From NCBI GenBank assembly GCA_051201675.1, contig CP179212.1, forward strand, positions 2,232,001 through 2,296,000: 64,000 nt of DNA. The letters are read 5' to 3'. The notes beneath the pieces are model-generated. The model made no database searches. It saw only the letters and a program-made list of their open reading frames with translations, and was not told the origin of the DNA. How positions within the stretch are numbered: position 1 is the stretch's first letter; each line of letters begins with the position of its first letter. Shown piece after piece: positions 35,862 to 44,681 of the stretch. This DNA is from HTCC2207 sp002685195. GTDB lineage: Bacteria; Pseudomonadota; Gammaproteobacteria; Pseudomonadales; Porticoccaceae. The position numbers were made by a program, and so were the translations under genes.

Positions 35862-37064
35862 CTATAGCCGCTCTATTAAAATCGCGGTTCCACTTCCAGC
35901 TGCACCGCTGGCGGCAACGATACCAGTTTTCAGGCTTCTTCGCTCCAATTCATCAAGCAAGGTACCCATCATAATCCCCCCGGTGGCACCCATTGGATGA
36001 CCAAGTGCAATCACACCACCATTAACATTAAGTTTCTCATGGCTAATACCCAGATCTCGCTGACATCTAATGCTGGTCGCGGCAAATGCCTCATGGAGCT
36101 CAAATAAGTCCACTCCTTCTGGAGTCAAATTCTCTCGGCTCATTAAAGATGCAGTTGCTTTAGCACAACCTGAAACTACCTGTAGGGGATCATCACATAC
36201 TGTGGCCGCAGCTATAATTCTAGCTCGAGGTATTTTACCTATGCGTTCTCCCAAGCTCTCATCACCAATTAATAACAAAGACGCTGCATCTGCCATGGCC
36301 GGAGAATTACCAGCAGTATGGACATGACTTATAGAGTCGAGGGTACTGTGTTCTTTGATTTGGAGTGCATCCACCCCCTGCTCACCTAAGGCTGAAAAAG
36401 CAGGTGGTAGCGCCGCTAGTGATTCCATCGTGGTTCTACCACGAATACACTCATCTGTTGCGACGATGGTATCTTTAACAGGGTTATTAACAGGAATAAT
36501 AGACTTAAACCAACCTGAATTGCTGGCTTTGGATGCTCGCTGTTGACTTAAATATGCGATGGCATCGACATCCTCTCTGCTGATGTTATAGAGAGAAGCG
36601 ATTAAGTCAGCACCGCTACCCATCATTAACATACGATGATTTAATGCAAATTTCGCGTCTGCAAACATAGTCGCTTTATCCGATAGCATTGGAATCCTAG
36701 ACATCATTTCTATGCCACCGGCTATGGTGCAGTGAGCCTGCCCAGTCATCACTTTCATGGACGCTATATTGATAGCATCTAGTCCTGATGAACAATATCG
36801 GTTAACCGTTAGTCCAGGCACCTGATCTGGCCAACCGGAATACAGCAAGGATGCCTTCGCTATGTTACCTCCCTGCTCTCCGGCTTGAGTAACACAGCCA
36901 AGAATCACGTCCTCGACGTAGTTTTTATCAAGACTAGTCCGCTCGACCAACGCATCATACAGTGTTTTCATTAATTCAAACGGTGTTATATCAGCAAGAC
37001 CACCATCGGATCGTGCTTTACCTCGTGGCGTTCTTATCGCCTCATAAATAAACGCCGAATTCAT
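35862..37064 (-). CDS. Thiolase (acetyl-CoA C-acyltransferase) 1
   Basis: A 400-residue thiolase that splits 3-ketoacyl-CoA with CoA or runs in reverse. The nucleophile Cys is in VNRYCSSGLDAI near residue 90, and the His in GVIALGHPMGATGG. The position of the second catalytic Cys, normally in a CxG near the C-terminus, reads AASGAAGSG, so it appears to be Ser. AGEQGGNIAKASLL and EMMSRIPML fit the FadA/FadI-like group. It is the last gene of a four-gene unit; its ATG overlaps the previous stop by four bases. Confidence 0.9.
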   Translation of the reverse strand: MNSAFIYEAIRTPRGKARSDGGLADITPFELMKTLYDALVERTSLDKNYVEDVILGCVTQAGEQGGNIAKASLLYSGWPDQVPGLTVNRYCSSGLDAINIASMKVMTGQAHCTIAGGIEMMSRIPMLSDKATMFADAKFALNHRMLMMGSGADLIASLYNISREDVDAIAYLSQQRASKASNSGWFKSIIPVNNPVKDTIVATDECIRGRTTMESLAALPPAFSALGEQGVDALQIKEHSTLDSISHVHTAGNSPAMADAASLLLIGDESLGERIGKIPRARIIAAATVCDDPLQVVSGCAKATASLMSRENLTPEGVDLFELHEAFAATSIRCQRDLGISHEKLNVNGGVIALGHPMGATGGIMMGTLLDELERRSLKTGIVAASGAAGSGTAILIERL

Positions 37065-38296
37065 TGATTGACGCCGATAATAAAACTAACACAGGTAGTG
37101 GTACTGCCACCTAAGTTAAAGGTTGCCATGTTTTTTGCATTATCGATTTGATATGGCCCAGCCTTGCCAGTGACCTGCTTAGCACAATCCAAGAGCATAC
37201 GAACCCCGGTTGCGCCGACCGGATGACCTACGCCAAGTAAACCGCCACTTGGGTTTATGGGGAAATCACCATCCATGGTAATACGCCCTTCTTCTATCGC
37301 TTTCCAACTCTCCCCCGGAGCGGTAAGACCTATGTGATCTATTGCCATATACTCGGTAATGGAAAAACAATCATGGGTCTCCAGACCATCCAGTTCCGTC
37401 ACTGCTGCAAAACCAGCCCGACCTAGTGCATCTGTCATTATTTGATTCACATGGGGAAACAAAAAGGGTTGGCCTACACTCAACTTCAGCTTGCTGTCTA
37501 AACTAATCGGAGCCGAACGGTGACCCCAGCCTTTAATGATAGGGATATCTGATAACTTTAACTGGTGATCTTCCGCATAGGCTTTAGCTGCTTTTTCACT
37601 AGCCAGAAAGACACAGGCTGCACCATCAGTAATTTGGCCGCAATCCATTTTCCTGATCTTTCCCTCAATAATAGGATTGTATTGATCATCATCGCTATAA
37701 CATTGAGGAGGAAAGTCCCAATTGCGAGTTTGAGCATTCAGATTACGGCGCCCATTATCAAAGTTTATCTTTGAGATAGATTTTAAATGATCACAGTTAA
37801 TCCCGTGTCGAGCATCATACTCATCAATGATTTGACTAAACATAAAGGGCCATGGGAAATCGCAATTTGTTGCTTCGACACCCTTCCATGTCGCCGCACC
37901 CAGATGCTCAGCACCCGTTTGACCATCAACGTTGCGCATATACTCCAGTCCCAGCACGCAGGCTAAATCATAGTGCCCCCCCTCAAGATCTCGCATTGCA
38001 CTTAAAATAGCAATGGATCCTGAGGCACAAGCAGCCTCATGACGGCTGGTTGGTATTGAAGATAATTCAGGGTGTGCCTCGGCAAAAAATCCACCGATCA
38101 ACCCCTGTCCTGTAAATAAATCTCCAACAAAATTACCCACATGGCCAACCTCAATTTGATCTGGGTTTATGCCAGTAGAATGCAAAGCCTGATCAAGGGT
38201 TTCTCGGAACATATCGTAGATAGAAAGGCCTTCTCTGGCCCAATTACGAGCGAAATCAGTTTGTGATCCCCCAAGAACATAGATTGGTGCACTCAT
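37061..38296 (-). CDS. Thiolase-like protein 2 (SCP-x / acetyl-CoA acetyltransferase type)
   Basis: A 411-residue thiolase-fold enzyme of the SCP2-thiolase type. The nucleophile Cys lies in RHEAACASGSIAIL near residue 88, and the His in LLGVGHPVGATGVRML. The C-terminus NLGGSTTTCVSFIIG is the form usual in this group. Such enzymes often work on branched, steroid or isoprenoid side-chain CoA esters (family knowledge), which fits the nearby ligase and dioxygenase. It overlaps both neighbours by four bases (ATGA), showing tight translational coupling in the operon 40883-35862. Confidence 0.91.
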   Translation of the reverse strand: MSAPIYVLGGSQTDFARNWAREGLSIYDMFRETLDQALHSTGINPDQIEVGHVGNFVGDLFTGQGLIGGFFAEAHPELSSIPTSRHEAACASGSIAILSAMRDLEGGHYDLACVLGLEYMRNVDGQTGAEHLGAATWKGVEATNCDFPWPFMFSQIIDEYDARHGINCDHLKSISKINFDNGRRNLNAQTRNWDFPPQCYSDDDQYNPIIEGKIRKMDCGQITDGAACVFLASEKAAKAYAEDHQLKLSDIPIIKGWGHRSAPISLDSKLKLSVGQPFLFPHVNQIMTDALGRAGFAAVTELDGLETHDCFSITEYMAIDHIGLTAPGESWKAIEEGRITMDGDFPINPSGGLLGVGHPVGATGVRMLLDCAKQVTGKAGPYQIDNAKNMATFNLGGSTTTCVSFIIGVNQ

Positions 38297-39981
38297 AGCT
38301 TACCCTCCTGATCTCTCTGGCTTACAGCATCTTCTAAAATGAATCGCTGGACCTTGCCTAAGGGGTTTCGCGGCAAGCTATCAAAAAATTCTAAGCGCTC
38401 TGGCAACTTAAATTTTGCTAATCCCTGCTTCAATAAATATTCAATTATGTTATCTAGGCTCGGTTTATCAGCGCCTGAGGCAACAACTAAGCAGGCGCAT
38501 ACTTTTTCCCCCTGCACATCATCTTGATAAGCGCAGACTGCTATTTCCAATGAATTGGGCAGACCTTCAAGTAAAATATCAATTTCTGCAGGTGATATTT
38601 TCATACCTCCTCGATTGATAATGTCCTTACATCTCCCAGCTATACGATAAAAGTCGGGCGGATCACCACATAACTCAACTAAATCACCGGTATGAAAGTA
38701 GCCGTCATCGCTAAACAGCTCATCGTTATCTGTCCCCAGATAACCATCAAATACTGTAGCACCTGCAAATAGTAGCTCACCCACTCTCCCTGACTCAGAG
38801 ATTGTTTCTCCCGTTTCAGTGTCCACTACTTTACTGAGAATAGCGTGATTGGCATAAGAGTCAAAACGTGCAATACCACAGCCGAGCCGAGGAAACATGG
38901 TAGCTCTGACTTCACTATCCGCGGTATGCATCGGCGTGCAAAACAAACTAATTCCCTCGTTAGACCCATAAAAATTAATCACGTCAAGGTCATATTGCTG
39001 CCTAAAAGTTTCAATCATCCAAGGTGCGAGAGGTGCCGAACCAGAGCCAATTGAACGCAGCTGAGAGAAATCAAATTGGGTCCACATATCCTTTGATTTA
39101 GCGAGCTGATTTAATAACACTGGGGGCGCTAAGGTAAAAGTAATTTTCTCATCCTGAAGCTGAGCCAGATATAACCCTGGGTCTAGAGGATGATGCAACA
39201 CAAGACTGCAACCTAATAGAAGCGCTGGATACAGGAATCCACCGATTGATGCCATATTAACCATTGGGAAAATATTTAAAAACCGGTCTCCTGGCTTATA
39301 TTGTCCTGCCTCAGCACAACACCGTGCGGTCGAAATCCACATATTATGGGATCTTGGTACTCCTTTTGGCGTACCAGTGGTCCCAGATGTCCAGCAGATA
39401 GTAAGTATGTAATCGGCATCGATTGGATTACTATTTTGGTATTGCTGGAGTTGAAGATGTTTTTCAGGGTCCTCTGTCGAGGCAATCTTGAGATGAGTCC
39501 CAAACACCAGTAGTTTGACCTTACCCTGAGCAATACTCTCTGCTGTCTTTTTCAGTTCTAGAGCTCCAAAGCGCTCTAGAGTCACTATGGCCACAGGAGA
39601 AATAGTAGCGCTAATATGCTGTAATTCATGGCTACCGTACTGCACAGGAACAGGGGATATAATGGCCCCAATCTTACTAACTGCCAAATAACAAACTACT
39701 AGTTCAGCAATATTAGGAAGTTGAACAATAATCCTATCGCTACTGTTGATTCCTTGATCAAGAAGTTGACAAGCTACTCGTGTGCTTGCCACCTCTAATT
39801 CTGTAAAACTTAGGCGATAGGGTTTATCCCCAGTTAAATCTGATCGATTAGGTTGATCTGCAACCGCTAACCTATTCGGATATTTTCTTGCATTAGATGC
39901 TAACAATCCATGAAGAGTGTCATCTCCCCACCAACCACATTCTCGATAATCAGCAACTCTTTGTTTTGGTGAAGTAATCAT
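38293..39981 (-). CDS. AMP-dependent acyl-CoA ligase
   Basis: A 562-residue adenylate-forming ligase that activates a carboxylic acid to its CoA ester. The core motifs are ICWTSGTTGTPKGVPRSH (P-loop), NFYGSNEGIS, YFHTGDLVELCGDPPDFYRI, GRCKDIINRGGMKISPAEID and the C-terminal PRNPLGKVQRF with the catalytic Lys. It resembles the cyclohexanecarboxylate or medium/aryl-acid ligase group rather than acetyl-CoA synthetase. It overlaps the flanking genes by four bases on each side. In this context it probably activates the acid derived from the dioxygenase product (inference). Confidence 0.93.
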   Translation of the reverse strand: MITSPKQRVADYRECGWWGDDTLHGLLASNARKYPNRLAVADQPNRSDLTGDKPYRLSFTELEVASTRVACQLLDQGINSSDRIIVQLPNIAELVVCYLAVSKIGAIISPVPVQYGSHELQHISATISPVAIVTLERFGALELKKTAESIAQGKVKLLVFGTHLKIASTEDPEKHLQLQQYQNSNPIDADYILTICWTSGTTGTPKGVPRSHNMWISTARCCAEAGQYKPGDRFLNIFPMVNMASIGGFLYPALLLGCSLVLHHPLDPGLYLAQLQDEKITFTLAPPVLLNQLAKSKDMWTQFDFSQLRSIGSGSAPLAPWMIETFRQQYDLDVINFYGSNEGISLFCTPMHTADSEVRATMFPRLGCGIARFDSYANHAILSKVVDTETGETISESGRVGELLFAGATVFDGYLGTDNDELFSDDGYFHTGDLVELCGDPPDFYRIAGRCKDIINRGGMKISPAEIDILLEGLPNSLEIAVCAYQDDVQGEKVCACLVVASGADKPSLDNIIEYLLKQGLAKFKLPERLEFFDSLPRNPLGKVQRFILEDAVSQRDQEGKL

Positions 39982-40883
39982 AAACAGGACCTATATTCGT
40001 CAGTTAGCTGCTCCACTACCTCGGCAACAGATTGTTGTCTATCAATTGAACCCACGCCTTGGCCCGCGGCCCATATATCTCGCCAACGCTTCGCATCACT
40101 CGCTGCTTCAAGAAAATTGATTGCCCCGGGTGGAGGCATATTATCAACATCAAAGCCCACCTTCTCTAAGCTGCCTTTAAGCCAGTTGGCCTTAACACCA
40201 GTAATAGAGTCTGATGTCACTATGTCAGCGCCGCTGGCCTCTACCACCATTTCTTTGTATTCGTCTTGGGCAAGGGACTCTTGAGTAGGTATAAACCGGG
40301 TTCCCATGTAAACATAATCGGCCCCGAGAACCTCAGCTGCTCGAATTGCTCTACCATTACTGATTGCCCCAGATAAAATAATCTCACCGTCAAAGAATTG
40401 TCTCACCTCATCAACGAAAGCAAATGGAGACAATAAGCCTGTATGACCACCTGCGCCGCAACAAACTAATGCTAATCCATCAACCCCCACCGCGGCGGCT
40501 CGTCGAGCAAAATCAATCGTTGTTACATCAGCATAAACCTTACCACCATAAGCATGCACACTCTCCACGGCCTCAGCCGGACTTCCCAATGCAGTGATAA
40601 CAATGGGGGCTCGATACTTTATAGCAAGCTCTAGGTCATCATGCCGCCTGGGGTTAGATCGATGCATGACCAAATTTAAAGCCCAAGGTGCCGCGTGAGG
40701 GACCTTTGAAAGCTCAGACGTAATCTGTTGGAGCCACTGATCCAGAATATTGACAGTGCGAGCATTAGGAGACGGAAAGGATCCGATAATACCAGCCCTA
40801 CAGCTGGCAATTACCATATCGGGGCCCGACAACAAAAACATTGGCGCCTGGATAACGGGTAAACAAATGTTATTAGCTGACAT
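39978..40883 (-). CDS. Nitronate monooxygenase-like flavoenzyme (NPD family)
   Basis: A 301-residue FMN TIM barrel of the 2-nitropropane dioxygenase/FabK-like family. It shows LPVIQAPMFLLSGPDMVIA at the start, ALNLVMHRSNPR, the catalytic-His segment CCGAGGHTGLLSPFAF, IILSGAISNGRAIRAAEVLGADYVYMGTRF and TSDSITGVKANWL. Members in catabolic clusters are often flavin oxidases or enoyl reductases rather than true nitronate oxidases. It is the first gene of the operon with the ligase and two thiolases, and is divergent from the carotenoid-oxygenase-type gene. AAGGA lies about nine bases before the ATG. Confidence 0.88.
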   Translation of the reverse strand: MSANNICLPVIQAPMFLLSGPDMVIASCRAGIIGSFPSPNARTVNILDQWLQQITSELSKVPHAAPWALNLVMHRSNPRRHDDLELAIKYRAPIVITALGSPAEAVESVHAYGGKVYADVTTIDFARRAAAVGVDGLALVCCGAGGHTGLLSPFAFVDEVRQFFDGEIILSGAISNGRAIRAAEVLGADYVYMGTRFIPTQESLAQDEYKEMVVEASGADIVTSDSITGVKANWLKGSLEKVGFDVDNMPPPGAINFLEAASDAKRWRDIWAAGQGVGSIDRQQSVAEVVEQLTDEYRSCL

Positions 40884-40922
40884 CTGTGACTATCCTTATA
40901 ACAAACTCGATACTTTTATAAT

Positions 40923-41030
40923 TAGACCATTAATTGGTGAAATACTAACCAACTGCCAGCCCACTGGCAAATGACCCAGAGTAGGTCTTCGTTTAAATAC
41001 CTAGGATACTTGCATAAATAGACCATAATG
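40923..41030. promoter_or_regulatory. Operator-like repeats in the divergent promoter region
   Basis: The 184-base divergent region holds three repeat features. TAGACCAT occurs at 40923-40930 and again at 41019-41026. TTGGT (40934-40938) pairs with ACCAA (40948-40952). TGCCAG (40954-40959) pairs with CTGGCA (40964-40969) around CCCA. A local regulator, probably the double HxlR protein encoded at 42610, may bind here (inference). Confidence 0.45.
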
Positions 41031-41067
41031 AGGCATAGTTTCATTAAAGGCTAGTAAGGTAGACGTC

Positions 41068-42573
41068 ATGGGTGGAAAATTTTTTGAGATTACTGAAAAA
41101 TGTATTGGATCTGCTCCGCAGTTTGATAATACACAGAATTGGATCTATGAGTTAGATAACCCTTACCTCCATGGTGCCTATGCGCCGACATCGGATGAGA
41201 TCGTAGTCAACGAATTAGAGGTAATTGGAGAACTCCCTGATGATTTATTTGGGGCTTATTATCGCAATGGGCCGAACCCTGTCTTCAAGCCAAAAAATCA
41301 ATACCATCCTTTTGATGGGGATGGCATGGTGCACGCTGTGTACATACGTGATGGTAAGGCATCTTATCGTAATAGCTACATCCACACTGCCGCCCTACAG
41401 CATGAACTCAGCCAACATGAGGCTGTCTGGCCCGGAGTAATGGGTCCCTTTGACTTTTCATTGCCTGATTTCCCTATTAAAGATACCGGAAATACCGACG
41501 TAGTTATGTTCAATGGTAGCTTGATACCAACTTGGTACAACGCCGGCATCCCCTACCAAATGAATCCACTGACGCTAGAAAATCAGGGAGTTTTCGATGT
41601 TGAAGGGCGCACTCGCCGCAATATGTCAGCCCACAGCCACATAGATTGGAAATCCGGTGAGTTAATTTTTATGGACTATGGTGATGAAGCCCCATTTATG
41701 ACCTACGGTGTTGCCAACCCCGATGGAACCTTGCGTCATGAAGTGGATATAGAACTACCTGGGCCACGCCTACCTCATGATTTGGGATTCACGACAAATT
41801 ACACCATTCTCCATGACCTTCCGTTCTTCCATGATATGAACGTATTGCGTAACCATAATATGCGCGTCTTAAATTTTCATCGTGACATGCCATCTCGCTT
41901 TGGAATAATTCCTCGCTATGGCCGTGGTACAGATATTAGGTGGTTCGACTGTGAGCCCTGTTTTATTCTGCACGTGTCTAATTGTTGGGAAGAAGGTGAC
42001 TGGATCACAATGGATGGATGCCGATCAACTAATCCAATGCCAAATGCTACAAAAGAGGAAGGCGCCCTATCTCATATGCTTGCCTACATGCGCTTGGAAG
42101 CAAACAACTATCGTTGGCGTTTTAATTTAGTCACCGGTGAAGTGCGAGAGGGAGATATTGACGATCTCAATACTGAATTTAATAAAATCAACCAAATCTA
42201 TCACGGCGTAAAATCTAAATATGCTTATCATCAGCGAATTCCGTTGCTAGAAGAAGGAGGTCACACTCTGCGCTTTAATGGCCTAGTAAAATATAACAAC
42301 GATACTGGCCAATCTACTCAATGGGACTATGGTGAAGGCGTTTATGGAAGTGAGGCCGCTTTTGCTCCAGTCAAAGGTGCGAACCGAGAAAGCGAAGAAG
42401 ACCATGGCTATGTGATGTCTCTTGTCACTGACAGTAATACATGGAAATCTGAACTACAGATTTTTAATGCGCAAGATATTACTCCGGGACCTATTGCTCG
42501 AGTCAAAATACCTCACCGCGTGCCAGCTGGTTTCCATGCCTGGTGGAGCCGCGGAGAGGATCTTTGGAAGTAA
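41068..42573 (+). CDS. Carotenoid-cleavage-type (lignostilbene) dioxygenase
   Basis: A 501-residue non-haem Fe(II) dioxygenase that cleaves a C=C bond of a carotenoid, apocarotenoid or stilbene to two carbonyl compounds. YYRNGPNPVF and YHPFDGDGMVHAVY are the family signatures. Four regions supply the iron-binding histidines: AHSHIDW, YTILHDLPF, CFILHVSNCWEEGD and VPAGFHAWW. There is no signal peptide, so it is cytoplasmic. AAGG lies upstream of the ATG. It is divergent from the ligase/thiolase operon and 36 bases before a double HxlR regulator gene on the same strand. Its natural substrate cannot be told from sequence. Confidence 0.92.
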   Translation: MGGKFFEITEKCIGSAPQFDNTQNWIYELDNPYLHGAYAPTSDEIVVNELEVIGELPDDLFGAYYRNGPNPVFKPKNQYHPFDGDGMVHAVYIRDGKASYRNSYIHTAALQHELSQHEAVWPGVMGPFDFSLPDFPIKDTGNTDVVMFNGSLIPTWYNAGIPYQMNPLTLENQGVFDVEGRTRRNMSAHSHIDWKSGELIFMDYGDEAPFMTYGVANPDGTLRHEVDIELPGPRLPHDLGFTTNYTILHDLPFFHDMNVLRNHNMRVLNFHRDMPSRFGIIPRYGRGTDIRWFDCEPCFILHVSNCWEEGDWITMDGCRSTNPMPNATKEEGALSHMLAYMRLEANNYRWRFNLVTGEVREGDIDDLNTEFNKINQIYHGVKSKYAYHQRIPLLEEGGHTLRFNGLVKYNNDTGQSTQWDYGEGVYGSEAAFAPVKGANRESEEDHGYVMSLVTDSNTWKSELQIFNAQDITPGPIARVKIPHRVPAGFHAWWSRGEDLWK

Positions 42574-42609
42574 TCCATTTTAGATGGTGCCATAGGAAAA
42601 TACCGTTCA

Positions 42610-43545
42610 ATGAGCGTTTTGAAGAAAAATACACTTAGCACAAAAGCGAGTTCAATTAATCGTGCACTCGATGAAATTGGTGATAAGTGGTGTCTGTTAA
42701 TTCTTCAAGAAGCTTTCTGGGGGATTAATACTTTTAATGGTATGTTAGCCGGAACAGGTGCTTCTCGCGGGGTTCTCAGTGATAGACTGAACTGGTTGCA
42801 GTCTAAGGATTGTCTACGCAAAGATGTGATGAAAAATGGACCTAGACGCCCCACCTATCATCTGACAAAAAAATCCATTGACCTTTATTCTAATGGGTTG
42901 ATGGCAATGGTCTGGGAGCGAAAGTATTTCGCCACCCCCACTCTGGACTCTGTAGAGTTAACTCACAAGACCTGCACCAAAGCCTTTTGGCCAATCATGG
43001 AGTGCAGCCACTGTAATCAACCGGTAAGCTCTGGTGATGTTAGCTTTCATGCTGGGCCTGGGGCCACGAAAGATACGCGCATAACCAAGACTCGGAGACG
43101 ATCATCTTCCAACGCCTCATCCGAAGATCAAGGCAAAACTTTGTATAGGAATTTGATTAATTTACTTGGAGACCGGTGGACTGCTAACGTTATCGCTTTG
43201 GCTTTCCATGGTTTGAATCGTTTTGATGATTTCCATCAGGAGCTCCCAGTGGCAACCAATATTCTTACAGACCGATTAAAACTACTCATCAATGAGGGCG
43301 TGTTTTATCGACTACCTTATCAACAAAGTCCGTTGCGCTATGAATACCACCTCACCGATAAAGGTCGAGATCTATTTCCCTATTTTGTATCTCTGCTGAC
43401 ATGGGGCGACAAGTGGTGCGCCAAGGGTAATGGCAATCCTATTTTGCTCAAACATGAGCCCTGTGGTGAGTATTTAAATCCTCAAGTACGCTGCAATCAA
43501 TGTGGCGATGTCCTGATTGCAACAGAGGTCCATTTTAAGTTGTAG
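42610..43545 (+). CDS. Tandem double HxlR-family transcriptional regulator
   Basis: A 311-residue protein made of two full HxlR-type winged-helix units in a row. Unit 1 (residues ~10-145) has INRALDEIGDKWCLLILQEAFWG, GVLSDRLNWL and YHLTKKSIDLY, then a Cys cluster with CSHCNQPVSSGDVSF. Unit 2 (~165-311) repeats the plan: NLINLLGDRWTANVIALAFHG, NILTDRLKLLI, YHLTDKGRDLF, then HEPCGEYLNPQVRCNQCGDVL. HxlR proteins usually act as dimers of single units, so this fusion is probably a built-in dimer. The repeated CxxC suggests a metal-binding tail (inference). It follows the dioxygenase gene by 36 bases and is the likely regulator of the locus. Confidence 0.85.
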   Translation: MSVLKKNTLSTKASSINRALDEIGDKWCLLILQEAFWGINTFNGMLAGTGASRGVLSDRLNWLQSKDCLRKDVMKNGPRRPTYHLTKKSIDLYSNGLMAMVWERKYFATPTLDSVELTHKTCTKAFWPIMECSHCNQPVSSGDVSFHAGPGATKDTRITKTRRRSSSNASSEDQGKTLYRNLINLLGDRWTANVIALAFHGLNRFDDFHQELPVATNILTDRLKLLINEGVFYRLPYQQSPLRYEYHLTDKGRDLFPYFVSLLTWGDKWCAKGNGNPILLKHEPCGEYLNPQVRCNQCGDVLIATEVHFKL

Positions 43546-43628
43546 GTTGTACCGATAGTTGTGAGTCTTAATAGAAATCTTTGTGTTAACCAATATATCA
43601 ACGACTCGCCCCTAGTGTTGAGCTGAAG

Positions 43629-44252
43629 TTAAGTTGCAGAGGCTACGCCCCAGTAGTTATAGCCTGCAAATTTTGGTGTACTAGGCAAGTACATCTCGTC
43701 CATTGTCTGGATCTTAAACCCTGCAGAACGAATTAGTTCGGGGATATTACGATTTAGGTGGCAGCCTCCAGCAATCTTCCCCCAAAAAGGGTCAATTCGG
43801 CCCTGCCATTTCGACACCTTAGCATCAGGAGCCAGACCATGCTCACAAAAAATCAATCTTCCATCGGGTTTTAAAACTCTGAGCATTTCTTTGTTGGCGG
43901 CAAGTGCATCAGGAATTGTGCACATAGTGTAAGTGACTAGCACTGAATCCACATGATTGTCTGGCAGAGGTATGTCCTCAGCACCACTCAGAATAAAATC
44001 AATATTTATCGCATGCTCATCAGCTACTTTTTGAGCCATAGCATTAAGCTCAGGAGAAGGATCCAGACCGATGATTTTTTCCACCTTTGATATATCATAA
44101 AAGGGAATATTTAAGCCAGAACCTATACCCACCTCTAAAATTACACCCTGAGCTTGAGGTACGACCTTCTCACGTTGATAGTTGATCGGCTTTGATCCAC
44201 AGGCGCAATTCAAAAAGCTTGGTAAAATATACTTATCGTAAAAACTCATCAT
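43629..44252 (-). CDS. Class I SAM-dependent methyltransferase
   Basis: A 207-residue Rossmann-fold methyltransferase (Methyltransf_11 type). Motif I is LEVGIGSGLNIPFYD, followed by IIGLDPSPELNAMAQK, LSGAEDIPLPDNHVDSVLVTYTMCTIPDA and RVLKPDGRLIFCEHG. The end, GGCHLNRNIPELIRSAGFKI, resembles the METTL7/PhcB-like group. AGGAG lies before a double ATG at 44252/44249. It is the last gene of a minus-strand run with DUF2237 and the halogenase genes, 21 bases after DUF2237. Substrate unknown. Confidence 0.9.
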   Translation of the reverse strand: MMSFYDKYILPSFLNCACGSKPINYQREKVVPQAQGVILEVGIGSGLNIPFYDISKVEKIIGLDPSPELNAMAQKVADEHAINIDFILSGAEDIPLPDNHVDSVLVTYTMCTIPDALAANKEMLRVLKPDGRLIFCEHGLAPDAKVSKWQGRIDPFWGKIAGGCHLNRNIPELIRSAGFKIQTMDEMYLPSTPKFAGYNYWGVASAT

Positions 44253-44273
44253 TGATCTCCTGTTGTAGAGGAT

Positions 44274-44681
44274 TTAATTTAGATCAGTTGCATAACCACG
44301 CAATATATCCATAGGGACAATTTTTAACGCTTCAATATTAGTCCTTTTCATATGCACTTTAGGTGCGCACCCAGCTTCATGAGCCTCAAGCCAGCGAGCA
44401 GCACACAAGCACCAAGATTGACCTTCCGCAAGACCAGGAAATTCAAATTCAGGTCTTGGTGTTGATAAATCATTCCCGCGAGACTGGGAAAAAACTAAAA
44501 AAGCATCGGTAATCAAAGCACACACTGTATGAGAACCCTGATCATACTTACTGGTGCGACAAAATCCATCGCGAAAATAGCCTGTCATTGGATGGCTACA
44601 ACATTCATCAATAGGCTCACCAAATACGTTAGTTTGACTCACATAACTCTCCAAGAAAACTATATTGGTTTTGCAGGACAA
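44274..44681 (-). CDS. DUF2237 family protein
   Basis: A 135-residue protein covering the DUF2237 family from end to end: TNVFGEPIDECCSHPMTGYFRDGFCRT, GSHTVCALITDAFLVFSQSRGNDLSTPRPEFEFPGLAEGQSWCLCAARWLEAHEAG, and a C-terminal helix. It has several conserved cysteines (CC, CLC) that could bind a metal, but the family has no known function. Its start lies inside the end of the halogenase gene (22-base overlap), so it is co-transcribed with it. Confidence 0.9.
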   Translation of the reverse strand: MSCKTNIVFLESYVSQTNVFGEPIDECCSHPMTGYFRDGFCRTSKYDQGSHTVCALITDAFLVFSQSRGNDLSTPRPEFEFPGLAEGQSWCLCAARWLEAHEAGCAPKVHMKRTNIEALKIVPMDILRGYATDLN

